Positions 1 through 13,100 of a stretch of 64,000 bases of DNA are shown piece after piece. A program made the position numbers and the translations under genes. This DNA comes from Patiria miniata. Lineage: Eukaryota > Echinodermata > Asteroidea > Valvatida > Asterinidae. The notes beneath the pieces were generated by a model. That model saw only the letters and a list, made by a program, of their open reading frames with translations, made no database searches and was not told where the DNA came from. Location of the stretch: positions 6,386,001 to 6,450,000 of the forward strand of contig NW_024037050.1 in the NCBI RefSeq assembly GCF_015706575.1, read 5' to 3'. Each line of letters begins with the position of its first letter. Within the stretch, counting starts at the first letter, position 1.

Positions 1-81
1 TATATAAATTCAATGAAGGAAAAAAAACAGTTTTAATTATTTGTTTTCTGAATGTTGCATTTTTTTGACACACTCTGTATA
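1..81. repeat. Possible right end of a mariner-like element
   Basis: The window opens in AT-rich sequence that ends with a stretch reading ttttttgacacactctg, followed by TA, at about 61-80. This has the shape of the inner-to-outer terminal inverted repeat of Tc1/mariner-type elements, which insert at TA. The other end would lie before the window, so the call rests on one end only. Confidence 0.25.
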
Positions 82-1630
82 TCAATGAGAGTATGTTGCA
101 CAGATATAACCATAACATTACTGAGTATGGATATCACCATAACGCGCTACCGAATACTGCACTGAGTGCATCATGAATACACAAATTAAAGCGATTATTC
201 AAATGTTCAATTTCCATACATGATTTTCAGGGGAGAGGTTTTTCCAAATGAAAAAGGCACGAACTTGTAAAAGTAATAGTGTGTGATATTTATGTTAAAA
301 GCCCTGTAAGAAATCACCAGTTCATAAAGTTCTCACATGGTATGAAGTGAGAGAGAAAGAAAGATATTCACGACATTATCATAATTATCACGGTGACAAA
401 AATAATAGTACGAAAAATCAGATTCTCGTCGCAAAGAATTGGTAGTTTATTCAATGCAATGTGATTATTCAAAATATACTGAATTAAATTATCAGCTGGC
501 ATGGGGACATTTTTTTCTCAGCAATCACTTTGTGTATAGACTGCAGCCAGTAGGGCCTTTCATGAATGTTTCAATGTGTCGGTGTGAACATGACTTTGTA
601 TACACATTTAATTCCTGGACATTGAACAATAGAGGACAATAAGGGTCCACGATTGACCGAAGGTCCACTTTTGAGATGTGTGGGTGTGTACAAAACATAC
701 GGGAGGTCTTCCTAAAAATGATTAAGTATAAACAAAAGAGGGACAAATGGAGGTCCACGACTGAAGGTGTTTATACAAAGATGCTCTAACATTGCATACT
801 GTCTGTGGACCTGTGAACAAAAGAGGTCCACAGGGTGCAGGAAGTGTGAACGTTTTGTGGACTTGTCAACGTCCGCACAACTTTTCTACATCTATGCATA
901 CATGCATGGTTCTGGTTCACGCGCTGATATAGCGCGGTGAATCAGAATAAGCAGGAAAACTTCGGTACTCTAGGCCTATTGCAAAACAGAGCGGGTTTTT
1001 TCATCTGAATTTCACAGAATTACGAGCTCGCAGTCCTGTTCACGGCTTCCACGTACCTTCTCTTTTATACAAATCCTCAAGTTCATGGCCCACAAAATGC
1101 TCTCATAGCAAAACAATTGAGGGCTTGCAAATCATGATCGGCGAAGGCAATTTCGGGCCTATTTACTGACCGTGCACCACCCATAAAGACAGGGGAAAAT
1201 CGCCCAAAGGCTATCGGTCAACCCCGGAAAGATTGAACAATCAGAAAATGTCTTGAATACCTTGGAGAGGTGTGTTTTCCCCATTTTCTATTTATTTAAT
1301 TTTTATTGAAGTGGGGCTATTTATCATTGGTGCCTATGGGAAATTCATTTACCGGTCTACAGCCCTCAACTGATTTTGTAAGAAACCGCGTAATGGCGAT
1401 GATTGCACATAAGCCCTTTAAAAGAAATCAAATCAGCAGCTTTTCCTTTACGGTGGTAAAAAAACACATGCGGCATGCAGTAATGGTAAACTGGTTCCCG
1501 CCGCTAAGAAATATATTAGCCAGAACAAGGAAGAACCAGGAATAGACTACATTATCATTACAAGTAGGACGCTTCTTTTATTCAGGGAGAGACATCATTA
1601 AGACTTACAACAACTTCAAAAATCCGACAG
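82..1630. other. Intergenic sequence, no gene seen
   Basis: Open frames here are short, lack recognisable domains and show no exon-like splice context. Around 640-870 the words aggtcca and gtccac recur several times on both strands, suggesting a decayed local repeat. No RNA gene was recognised. Confidence 0.5.
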
Positions 1631-1702
1631 GATTCCGTAGTGTAGTGGTTATCACGTGCACCTTATTACACGCGCAAGGTCCCTGGTTCGAGCCCTGTCA
1701 AA
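1631..1702 (+). repeat. tRNA-Val-derived pseudogene or SINE head
   Basis: The stretch starting gattccgtagtgtagtggtt matches the 5' half of animal tRNA-Val, including the A box. Further on, ggttcgagccc is a B box. The anticodon loop carries extra bases, and the 3' acceptor strand that should pair with gattccg is absent, so it is not a working tRNA. It is either a pseudogene or the RNA polymerase III promoter head of a SINE whose body would run toward about 1860. Confidence 0.6.
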
Positions 1703-2204
1703 GTCTTCACCACGCCGATGTCTGCGCTGACACGCGCCGTCACCGTATGTCTGAAGGTCTGCATGCGGGATCCGTCACACTCCAACTCGTTCGACGTGCA
1801 CGCTGGCGCACGTCCATTTTTGTCCATTTTGCAACAAAAATTTCGCTGCGAAACATGGGTTAAAAAAAATTATTAATTTCAACTGTTAATCCGGAGTAGC
1901 TATTATCATAGCCTATTATAGTTTTAATTAAATTATCTTAAAAAGTGACAAGATTTAAAGACAAGTTTCCGTAACGCCGCCAGTCTTAGCAAAGTGTAAT
2001 ATTTACAAAGTGTGTAATTACTAAGAGCATTATGCGCTATTTGGAGTGTACTCAAACACGTATGACCTCATCACTATGGATACGATCCTGCTGCACCATG
2101 TTGGTTCCCGCCATGTCTTGCGTGACCTTAACCCCTGAGAACCTCTGAGAACAAAACAAAGCGTTTCCAGTAAAGGTTTCGAGAAAAAAAAACGGCTGTT
2201 GTAT
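1703..2204. other. Intergenic sequence, no gene seen
   Basis: The first 150 bases may be the body of the tRNA-derived element just upstream. The remainder is AT-rich, with no recognised coding or RNA feature. Confidence 0.4.
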
Positions 2205-2810
2205 TAATATATACGTGTAAAAAAAAACGTATCATAGTTTTGATCCTAAATAACTCTGTTGTTTACCAATGGAATAAAAGCCAAATTTCAGATCAGTAAA
2301 CAAGGTATGACACATTATGGAGCGAGTTTCATCAGCTTTGTGCAAGAGGATGAGAGTTAAACGTCATACGAAAAAATACTCACTTTCAGAATGTCGATAC
2401 AGCGCTGAAGCTGGTGGCGGAAGGCGCGTGCTGCGGCCGAAAGCTTCTGAAGGAATGCAGGATCACCACTGATGTTATTGCACACCTCCTCGATCGCTTG
2501 GTGCAACACACGATCGAGGAGGTGTGCAATGCCATCAGGGGTGATCCTGAATTCCTTTTGAATCTTTCGGCCGCAACACGCTTCTTCCGCCGCCGTCTCC
2601 AGCGCTGTATCAATATTCTGAAAGTGATTCTTTTTTTTCGTATGGCGTTTAAATCTCACCCTCTGGCACAAGGCTGATAAAACTTGCTCCATAAAAATTT
2701 GTCATGCCTTGTTTACATGATCTGAAATTGTGGTTTAATTCCATTTGTAAAAACACAGAGTTATTTAGGATCAAATGTATGACTTTTTTGACACATGTAT
2801 TTTTATAGTA
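2205..2810. mobile_element. Long foldback element, arms about 300 bp
   Basis: The sequence is a large imperfect palindrome centred near 2497. The left arm runs from about 2205 and is repeated as reverse complement in the right arm to about 2810. Markers are gatcctaaataactctg near 2246 and its complement near 2760, and cacacctcctcgatcg next to cgatcgaggaggtgtg at the centre. The arms differ by scattered substitutions and small indels, so the duplication is not very recent. Similar-looking frames on both strands (2414-2677 plus, 2357-2692 minus) simply reflect the mirror symmetry. The outermost bases (gtgtaaaaaaa, ttttttgacac) resemble mariner-type ends. Confidence 0.65.
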
Positions 2811-2839
2811 TGTTTGTACTGTGCTTGCATAGAGAACTA

Positions 2840-3465
2840 ACAGCGTGTCCAATAAACATTATGCATGAAAAAGTCGCTAATTTGCTCAAAAGGTGGTCAT
2901 ACTAGCTAATCAAATTTTACATTTTTTTTAAGCATATGGTCTTGTTTATAATTGGCGAAAATATCAAGAAAATCCATTGATGCAAACCAGAGATATCGTT
3001 GATTTGGTAAGGCTATATTGATAACAAAGAACGCTCAAAAGGGTCTATACAACGTTGACGCTCGAGTAATTTGCAATTAGAGCAGTCGCCACGTGCTTTT
3101 AGATTTGATTATTGTAATGTTATGTACCGAAACTGTTATCTGTGAACACCTTTATCCAAATGCAAAAAAAGGCCATGCAATGTTTCAAACACAGACAAGC
3201 GTAACATACCAATAACCCATATTTGGTATATACGAGCAAAGTGTGGAAATTACATTGTGCAGCCATACATATAGCCTTACCAAATCAAGGATATCTCTGG
3301 TTTGCATAGCGCATAGTTAGATTTTCTTGATTTTGTTCACCAATTATAAACAAGACCATAGGCTTGAAATGCTATAAAATTTGATAAGCTTGTCTGACCA
3401 ACTTTTGAGACTAATCAGCGATTTCTTCATGCACAATGTTTATCGGGACACGCTGTAGAAATGCC
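2840..3465. mobile_element. Second foldback MITE, ends cagcgtgtcc / ggacacgctg
   Basis: Terminal inverted repeats start cagcgtgtccaataaaca (about 2841) and end with its near-complement tgtttatcgggacacgctg (about 3457). The inversion extends inward for roughly 180 bp, including gcaaaccagagatatc near 2985 and gatatctctggtttgc near 3290. A loop of about 250 bp separates the arms. The termini resemble mariner-type repeats. I could not fix an exact target duplication. It carries no coding capacity. Confidence 0.65.
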
Positions 3466-4851
3466 ATTGTATTCCTCTCCTATTCTCTTGCATGGGCCTG
3501 CATTAATGGGAGGGGGAGGGAGAGATAAAGCAGTCTTATTAAAGGAGGAAGGTGGCAATTAAATCACTGACATACATGTTGTCCTCGGCTTCTCCGGGAG
3601 TCAGTTGAGCCAATGAACCTGCTTACCGAGAAATCGGGACAACGGGAACGCAAGCGATTGGAGAACTTGGGCCGTACCGGCGCCGAGGATGACGGTAATA
3701 AGCGTGGGCATCAGGGAGCGTTTGGTGACTGACGACTACGATTAGAACGGACAAGTTAAACGGGATCCCAATTAAACGTTCACCGCGTGGAATACTGGAA
3801 TCAATAGTCACAATCGAGACTAGAATTGCTTGGAAAGCTTTTGCAAGATCTCTTCGCCCACTGTAAGCAGGCTGGCGACCAGGCCCCTAGCCACTTGTTT
3901 TAAACCCGGCCAAGTGCATTATTTATTCCGTCATTACATTTCACTCGTCTGTTGCGAGGTCTTTCAACTTAAATCTTCAAAAAATAATTCGTTTTACACA
4001 TTAAAAAAATCAAATTTGAATTATAAATTTAAAGCTCATTATTTTTGGATCACTGATTGACGTCACTTCCGAACAGAACGTTGAACTTCTCTTTTGTGAA
4101 TCAAATATAAAATCAGCGAGGGAACCATGTATAGACCTATTATGTGATTGCTTGGCTGTACACTACTTCGTTTGCGGTGCATTCTTCAATTGTTTTGGGC
4201 GGGGGGGGGGGGGATAGTTCAGAAACGGTGTGGCTCTTCAACTTGATGTCACAATGTTTGGGTCAGCCATGAGCGTTGCGGGGGAGGGGGGGGGCATATT
4301 CTGTTTATTTATTAATATAATTATTTGTTCATTTTTTTCCCTGGGCAATTCATTGGCATTTCCAAGTTTTGTTGGCTGCTGTAATCAAGTTTAATATTGC
4401 GGGAGCCTATACGCACTGCTTGCAGTGTCCAGCTCATAGAGGAGAGAGAGCCGACATTATTATTTCAAAAGTTCTGGCCAATGTCGTGGGTTTAAAGGGG
4501 CTATGGAGTGAATTTTTCTGAGGAACATATTTTGTGCAACTTTGTACTCCCCTAAAAATTAATGTCTGAAAAATATTTGACAACTTTTTCTTGGTTAATT
4601 GTATTGCAAAGTGCACTTCTTAAAACATTTAAAATGTTCCATGCTTTTCCGGACAACTGAGGGCGCTGTTGCTGTGATGTCATTTCAGGAAGATACTGTT
4701 CAGTTTGGGTTTTTTTTGTTCAAAATGTTACAAGTGAGAAAAGTTTGCTCATTCGCTGGCTGCCTTGTACTGCTGACACAACGAATCACCAAAGAAAAGA
4801 AAATTTTTAACGGCGAAATACCCAAAATTCCGTCAACTTTTGGTGCTGAAA
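3466..4851. other. Intergenic sequence with poly-G tracts
   Basis: No gene was recognised. An uninterrupted G run lies at about 4201-4213 and a second G-rich tract at about 4280-4293. A short stretch near 4226 (gaaacggtgtggctcttc) resembles the inverse of the repeated motif found at 4852-5490. Confidence 0.5.
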
Positions 4852-5490
4852 TATCGTCACCGTTTTCACGAAGAGCCACATGTCAAAAAAGAGTTCGATT
4901 TTTTTCTCAATATTTATCTTTAAAACAATGTACTTAACCATTTTGACATGTTTCTGTAAGCAAACCATCATTAATTTCCAAGTTACATTAATGTTACAAG
5001 GGCAAAAATCTCGATAAATACATTTTGCGTTTTCACGAAGAGCCACATACATTTTGGCCCGTTGTACTTGTACAAAGCCTATTGCACCGAAATACGTAAA
5101 AGTAGTCAACTGAGATTTCCGTTTTCACGTTACGAAGAGTCACATATCTTCGTTTTATTTTTCAGCTGCGTGCGTACTCACGCGCGCCTTTGGAAATACA
5201 CGTTGAACAGAAAGGGCCAAAATGTCGGAAACCTGAATTTTCGTTTTCACGGCGAAGAGCCACATATCTTTACTAATTCATTTTCACCAATTAACTGCTG
5301 TTTTAAGTCTAATTACTGGGTTCGTGTAAAAATTCAGCTCTCATAGAATCGTTTGATGGTTTCCTTGCTGCACGAAGTTGCTGCAAATTAAGTGGTATTT
5401 TTTGCATTTTAAAATATGAGCAACTTCTTTTTCGAAAACGCTTTTTCTTCAAAATTCACATAAAATTATGTGGCTCTTCGTGAAAACGGT
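4852..5490. repeat. Cluster of a 22-bp motif, cgttttcacgaagagccaca
   Basis: The motif occurs at 4861-4882 and 5028-5050, with small insertions at 5120-5148 and 5242-5266, and inverted at 5468-5488. The first and last copies share longer flanks (atatc.tcaccgttttc) in opposite orientation, so they could be the ends of one element of about 640 bp with internal copies of the same word. No transposase or gene is visible inside. Confidence 0.6.
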
Positions 5491-6627
5491 GATATATTCT
5501 AGGCTAGCTGCTAAATTGAGATTTCTGCCTGAAATGATAGCACACTTTTGCTCATGACTATGGAAATTGGCGTTAGCATAAAAACCAAAAAGGCACCAAA
5601 ATACCCTTGAAAAAGGTTGCAAAGCGAAAATTGAAAACAAGGTTAGTCACGTGGAGCACAAAGAAAACAAATATTACTTTGCGTCCCATTTAATCAGTGT
5701 GTTTAGTTTTAATTCCCCAGTTAGATGTGAGGGGGCGTGTAACTCTGAATTCTAATTAACCTTTTCCCCCTGATTTATATCCCGATCATTAATTCATCAC
5801 GACAATTAATGCGTGACGAACATTCGAGGACTGGAGCTGTTAATGTTGCGGACCCGTACGGTGCACATGTAGCAGGACGGGTCTCCAGCCAAGCATATCC
5901 TTATTAGCGGCCATGATAATTCGACGCATTTACCATCCCATTTTTTATTATACGAGACATAATAGTTTATTTATTTGTTGCATGTCAGTGAAAGTTGACC
6001 AAGCTGCTTGTTAATTCTGGCTGATCGTTATTTATGTATGATGATCGCGGTTCAGCCAATGGCTGCCCCCCCCCCCCCCTCTTATCAATCTTGGTTTTCA
6101 TATACCGTCATGAGAACTCGATAGGTTTTTTCGAAAAAAACCCAAACAGATAAGGCTGAAGTACGCGATTTATTTATACCGACCGTCACAAAATTGAAAG
6201 TTGTGCTCACGTAGTGTAAACATTCAGCGAACGGTTCTCATCTGCACCACATTATGTACGTCTCTTGAAATATGAATGGTTGAAAGGTTTTGGCATAAAT
6301 AACCTGCAATGGATGCTTATGGGGGAGCGCAGTCGCTTCGTTGATTTTGACTGCTGTGATGGCATTGAATTTGTCAGCCAGAGAGGGAGGATTAACAATG
6401 GGGAAAAAAATAATAAAATATACTGAACTACTCAACAATTAAAAGTGGCACATAATCATGATTATTGTCCAGATTAAAGTGGGATTCACAAAATGTGTCC
6501 ATTTTTAGAATTGGGTGGGGAATTTTTGATTGATTTATCCACATCATGTGGTAGAAGCTCCATGCTTGGGTAGGCCTGCTGCCTGCCTTTTAGTCCTAAC
6601 TCCCCAGACATTTTTGCTGGCATGAAA
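5491..6627. other. Intergenic sequence downstream of PITRM1
   Basis: No gene was recognised. A C run lies near 6067-6079. An aataaa signal on the minus strand (6169-6174) lies about 825 bases after the PITRM1 stop and is one possible polyadenylation signal, but nothing in the sequence decides it. Confidence 0.35.
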
Positions 6628-6925
6628 CCTCAATCCTGCAAATTCCACCAACTGCCTCCATGTACAAATTGCATACAGCCTCAATCCTGCAAATCCTCCG
6701 TTATTTCTAGAACGTGGTCCTTGGAGGGGTGGCCACTGCCTCAATCCTGTAAAATCCTTTAGCAATCGCTGTCAATATGTTGAGGCAGAGCCAGTGACAT
6801 CCCGGAGCAGTGCGGAGGATTTAGGCCTAAATGTATGCACGGCTGAGCATAACTTGACACAGTGCATCCTCCAAAATCAGTCACACACTTTTGCCAGATA
6901 GCCTCAATCCTGCAAAATCCTCCAA
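6628..6925. repeat. Four copies of cctcaatcctgcaaaatcct
   Basis: Near-identical words start at about 6628, 6679, 6739 and 6902. The sequence between the first three shares further bases (repeated tcc and cca blocks), consistent with a decayed tandem repeat of about 55 bp. The block lies just beyond the stop codon of PITRM1 and may be part of its 3' untranslated region. Confidence 0.55.
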
Positions 6926-6998
6926 TTTGCAAGGAGGATTCTGGAGGATTTGGGAAGGTTAAGGTTAATTTCTGTCGACCTGAAGACTTCTGGTAGTG

Positions 6999-7104
6999 CT
7001 ACAAGCTACTGTCTTGAAGGATGTTCCACTTGCTGGATTTGGTGGCCGTGTTCTGTGGTCCGAGGAGGGTGACAGAATCCACCTGAGCTCCCAGAGCTAG
7101 ATAC
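6999..7104 (-). CDS. PITRM1: PITRM1 terminal exon
   Basis: The acceptor ctgcag precedes a frame reading [18 protein letters not shown] and ending in LQDSSL plus TAG (6999-7001). It aligns with the human C-terminus (YLGTGKSTHGLAILGPEN) in position, though the last 15 residues are not conserved. The preceding exon ends in AG, completing the Arg codon. Confidence 0.85.
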
Positions 7105-10100
7105 CTGCAGTTGGATGAGGTAGGTGATGGTCCAATTCAGACATTAAAGGTAATTTACAACATTTGCAAACATCAAAAGATAAAACTACCAAATAATAAT
7201 GAAATACCTTACTGGACTGTAAGTGAATAATAGTCTCAAGCATCCTGTGAAATCATGGCACCGGGTGTGCTGTCATTTTCAAGAAAAGTGAAATTATTGT
7301 GTCAATTTCCAATGATGGTCGTCCGAGCATTGTTGGGAAAAAAAAACGACTTTTGTTTAAACACTGACCCCCAATTAACCAAATTTACTTAATCCACATT
7401 TTGATTGCAATCGGTTACACATCCGTGAACCGGTGCAAGCCTGGTTTCCCTGACCTGACAATTCCCTGACGTCTACAAATTACTCTGTTTCGTCTGAAGT
7501 AGGGTCAGGGAACCAGACTACATGAAGGGATTTTTTTCTTGGTTTTTCGAGCTTTTCTGAACACAAAACTTCAAGCAGGTATATTACCTTTAACATAATA
7601 CGGTATTTACGAGTATAAGTTTCAAGGTACTTCCTTAAAGGTTTGACGTACAAATAGAAAACTGAAAGGTTGTGCATGGTTTTCTCGAAAAGTGTAATGT
7701 CCATTGAGTGAGTTGAAACTTCAACGAGCTAGGTTTGGAACATTCTTCTTTGGATTTTGAGAGGTGTTATTATTGGAAACGAAATCAAGAAATGTTGCCG
7801 ATTCCCAAGGATCAGTAAATTGACGGATATTTGGAAAAAGGAGTGCTGTTGATGAAATAGGTTTTTTGTGATCAAAAGGTTGTGCTTGGTTTTCTCAAAA
7901 AGTGTAATATCCACTGAGCTGAAACTTCAACAGGTTAGATTTCGAAAACATTCTTCTTTGGATTTTGAGAGCTGTTATTACTGGAAACAAACCAAATACA
8001 TGAAATGTTGTTAGATCCTACATGCTATATCCTATAAGTGGAGTGTCATGGCCCAGCGGTTAAGAGCACCGGACTAATGCTCTGGTGTTTCAGAGGCAAC
8101 AGTGGCGTGCGTTCGAGCCCGGGTCTGGACACTTGTGCCCTTAAGCAAGGCACTCAACCGTTATTGCTTCGTTTTTCGGATGGGACGTAAATGCAATGTA
8201 ATGCAATGAACGTAAAAGAACCCAGTGGCATTTTCTGCTAAGAGAAGGGGTTTGCCCCGATGTTTTTGCCTCCTGTTAATGCTTCCACGCAGGGGGAAAT
8301 TTAGGAGAAGAACCAACCAAGAGCCAAGACCCAAACCTACCTCTGCGCAACAAACTGGAGATCTTCTTTGCTGACAGCGAACATCCTCTGTCTCTGCTCC
8401 TGCTTCATGTCCTCTGAGATGTGAGATGTGAACAGGCTCATCCCTTTATCTGATGGGGCAACGGGGGCATCCACCTGGTAAGAAATAGGAGCTTTTGAAC
8501 AAATGGCATTCTCATCAACCCAGTTAAGTGTACTTCATTATCTGCATGGCTGCAAGTGACAAGAACTGCAGTTATGCCAATTGCCTCGTGTTCATCAACA
8601 ACAAATCCACAGCCCAAGTATGCTGACGACCAAAGATTTTTTAAAGTAATTTTGACATTTTCGCCATTGCAGACTGTGAAGGATTCAAGTGGATGAATGC
8701 AAGAAACTGAGACATAACCATGTTGACCATGCAGAGCAGTGTGTACATATTTATTGTACATGTGCGTTTACTGCATTGCTAGCTAAAAACAGACTTGGGC
8801 CACGTCTACACACAGACTATCAACGGTTCTTGCATGGATTGGGTCCACATCCCAAGACCTTCATACCCTGAGGGGACCGATACCTTGTTCAACACACTTA
8901 CGAAAGGCATATAAGATCATTTGCATTTATCCCAAAAGTAACCTACCAAATTACTATCAAAGAGCTTACTTGGATTAAAGGTCGTACCAGTACTAAACAC
9001 CCCGTGAAATTATTCCACCTGGCTTGCTGTCATGCTGAAGAAAGTCAATAAATGTAGGTGATTTTGAACAGCCAATTGACTGATTTTTGGAAATAACAGG
9101 TGCTATAGACGAAGTCGTGTTTCGTGATCAAAAGGTTGTGCATAGGTTTTTCTCACTGTCTTCTTGAAAAAGTGTAATATCCACTGAGCTGAAAGTCCCA
9201 CGGTTTTTAGGTGAACGTTTTTCTTTGGATTTGAATGGCGTTATTGTTGGAAACGAACAAAATGCATGAAAAGCGAATGATCCTATATGTATTTAAATAA
9301 CATGTACACAGGGGAAAAAGTATGAACTCACAGCTGAGAATACAGACAGCTTTGCTTCATCGATGTCTTGCTGACTGTAGGATGCTTCTACGGCCCACTC
9401 CACTGCTTTATCAAAGGTCTCCAACGTCTGCAGGGAATTGGGGTCTCTGTGTTTCAACATAAGAAGTGACTGTCTTCTTTAAACAATCATTCCACAAACA
9501 CACTGTTCAAGAGTGAGGATTATAAAAGCCCAGAGGATAGGTTACCCAGGATGAACTTGATGTTAATTTAGACTTGTAGGTTTAAATTGCAGAAAATCAG
9601 AGAGTTCTGCAGAAGCACAACGTTTCTCTTTCGTGGGTATGATTCTGAGAATTGTTGCACTTACGCTTTGAGCAATATCCTCAGCTGATCTTCTCGTAGA
9701 CACACAACGATTCAAAACTTTAAGTGAGCCATTTCATTGAAGAGTTACACACAATTCACACTAGACATTATGTATACAGTTACTACTATTGCCATAGATA
9801 ATAGCCATTATCTATGATTTTTTTTAAAATCAGTTTGTTAAAAACTCCTTCTATTTTGGTTGGTTTCTTTGCCTTGTTTACCTGTATGAGAAGAACTTGA
9901 AAGAACCCTCAGTTCCGAGGGTTGCCCCGCTTCCGTAGGCACCACCCTTCTCCCTGTGCAAGAAAATTATTATTATTATTTTTTTTCATGACTGAATCTG
10001 AGGTACAACGTTAAAGCAATGTCTCACGCAATACCAAAACCAACTTCATTTTCACATGCGTACAATATTTTTGTATAATACTGACAATCTAAAATACAAA

Positions 10101-13100
10101 ATGCTTTCAAAACATGAAATGCCCAATTCATTTCTACTTTACTTATTGTCACTTATGACCGGCTTGTGATGAACTCGACTACAGCACTGCTATAAAAAAA
10201 AAAAAGCACTTCAAAGGATATCAGCACTTATATCATCTACTCCTTTTTGTGACTACGCTGCATACCTGATTTCCCTGTGCAGGAATTTCGCTGACATCAG
10301 CCTTGCCAATATTCTCAATCTGTTGGGAAAACAAACCGTCAAAACTCTGAACTTTATTAAACTTCTGCTTCAGGCATTCTAGCATATATGGATTCCCGAT
10401 GAACCATTGGTCATAGAGAATTTTGAAGTTGAACAAAGTTGACCGGAGCGAGGTTTGGACCTGCGACCACAGCACTGCTGTTCTGGTGACTTTAACAGTA
10501 ATCCAGCCCTGTGCAGATTACATGAAAACAAATTAGACAAATATACTCGACATCATGGCACAAAAACATTCCAGAAGATTTCTAGCATCAAAGAAAGAAT
10601 TCACAAGGCTACACTGACGCCATGGTACATCAATTTCCCCATTTTGCACAACTTGAAATTGCTTACCAATTTTGAATACAGCGCAAAATCGAATTACTAG
10701 CGTGGGTAAATAAAATCTGAAAAATGCTAGTTTTAATACACAACCTATTCTTAAAAACAAAAGTGAAGAAACTCACTTGGCAAAATCTGTGTGAGTGTAC
10801 GGTACGGCCTGTGTTCCTCTGCTGACATAGTTGACGGGAAAAGGAAGCTCAAAATGCGTCCATTGACTCTTGGAATTGAAGCCATCAATCTGCAAGACCA
10901 GATTACCAACAAAATTAAATTGTAATGCTTATCTTTAACGCTTTCCATCATATCAACAATCTTGAAGCATTTCACGTTGTCTCATCAGGCCACGAGACCA
11001 TGCGTCAGCTGATTTCAGTGCACATTTGGTCCTCTACCCTCTCAGGTACCCATTCATACTCCTGGGTGGAGAGAGGCAATTGTAGTTAAGTGTCTTGCCC
11101 AACACCATATTCCTGGCAGGGTTCGAACCCACGCACCATCGTACACGAGTCAAACACCGTAACCACTGGACCATGGCATTTTACAATTCAGAGTTGTCAC
11201 ATTCAAGGGAAGAAGTGGAAAATTTCAGTCAACTTTGTTTTTGACAAACAAGAAATGAAGTACTCCCTCAAGAGCAACTTATTGATTCGAATTTGCGTCA
11301 GCAAAGCGCAAAACCTTTTGGGTGGAAAATTAGCTCAGATATCACTTATTTTACCTCTTTCTCAAATGAAGTCTGCTTTTGGCAAAAGTAAAGTTTTATG
11401 AACGTACATAATTCAAACAAAGTCTCAGAGAACAAAATTTGGTACCATGTCAAATAAATAACAAATAAGCACTAAACCCAAATAGATTATAACCCCTCTT
11501 AACAGGTAAAAGAGAGGAGTAGTGTCAGGAGGTTTCAGAGAGTGTAACATGAATCGTACTTCATTCTAGTCTTTAAGTTGAAGTCCCACCTTGGTCAACA
11601 GAGGGAGCCCTTTCTCCTGCGCAGCCCCCGGCAGGGTGCCAAGAAAACGTTGCAAGTGTCCCAATGCCTTGTCCATGAACTCTGGGCCAGAGTTTAATGC
11701 ACACCTTCAAAGACATAAAAACAACTGTTCATTAACACTTTTCCCGATCCCTCCCTTAAAACACAACTTTGGACCCTAAATTTATCGAACGACCCATCTA
11801 TCTGAATCCTTAAGGCGTGCCCAGTACAGAGTGGAAGCCCAATTAGGAATACGCTCCCTGAGGTCTAAAAGCCAAATGATGTTCAACTGATGAATTTTCG
11901 AGAGGTTCACTCTCTACTTACCTCATGTTGTTTTTGTTAAGAATCAACCCAGCGGCTTGTCTCAGTTTCTCCATGGTGTCTGTCAAGTCCGACGACTCAG
12001 CTATCCTCTTCATGAAACTCACCTTCGACAAAGAGTTAATAAGATTCCATGTGAATTTATAGAAAGAAATATTTTTATTTTCGGAAACTTGATCCAATTG
12101 TATCTATAATCTATCTCCTCTGAATTTTTTTTTAACCGCTTCGCGTCGGGATTACTTTTGCCGAAAATTTTCCAGCCAACGTCTGATATACAGCCTAATG
12201 CCACAAATACTGATTCACAAGAGTCATTTCAACACCATTTGTACGATATTTTTTGCCGAAGCCTCATATGTTTCAATACCCTGGGGCGTGCACTGGAACG
12301 CAAATTGTAGAACAAAAGACCATGCACAACGGCCAATTCAAGATCAACACACAGTCTGCCTCCACAGACTTCACGGACTTTGTGTGTGTGTATAAAGGAC
12401 ACAAGGAATTAGCGTGTTTAGACGTCATCCGGATGTGAGTCGAGGCAATCTTGACGTTATAACCCGTCAGCCGTGCCTGTATATAAAAACATCCAGTGTG
12501 TGTTTTGACAACCTCCGACGTGACGTGGTTAATATATATTTTCTAGACAGCCCAATTGACCATTATCAGAATTAGAAGCAATGATCGCAAAAATTCATTG
12601 TTTGAAAAATTAAGGCACCAAAGGTTTCCCCCTCCAGAAGTTTAACCGTAGTTACGCCACTGGCTGCCCTGTTTTCTGACTAAGTATCTTGGTGACATGT
12701 TCAGGCAAAGTTTGGACGCGTCCAAAGTGTTCTTTTACCTGTGCCATACCACCACATATTTCCTGGATTCTGCCAACCGGTGAGAGCGTACTACCAGCGT
12801 GCTTCATGGCATAGGCATGTCCCATATCCGGTATGGACATAGCCAGCTCCGAGGCCCTCATGCGAACCAGGGTAGTGAGTCTGTCCATATCATTTAGGTT
12901 GGGGCTGACAAAAAGAACATGAAGGAAAACTGTTAAAGTTAAAATTGTTATACTCTTAATTTAAACCTCAAACTGAGGTTTGTTTAAAGAAATTCTTACA
13001 GTTTATTATATTATATCAAATTTAATTTTAGTTCTCCATACCTCGCTTTAAACATTCAATGCGGCTTCTAAAAGGTTAATGCAATTTCATTTTTCGCACT

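Noticed and set aside
1631-1702. Functional tRNA-Val gene
   Set aside because: The anticodon loop is too long and the 3' acceptor strand is missing.
2357-2692. A 111-codon minus-strand frame that looks helical and histone-like
   Set aside because: It spans the centre of a palindrome, and a similar frame exists on the other strand. This is symmetry of a foldback element, not two genes.
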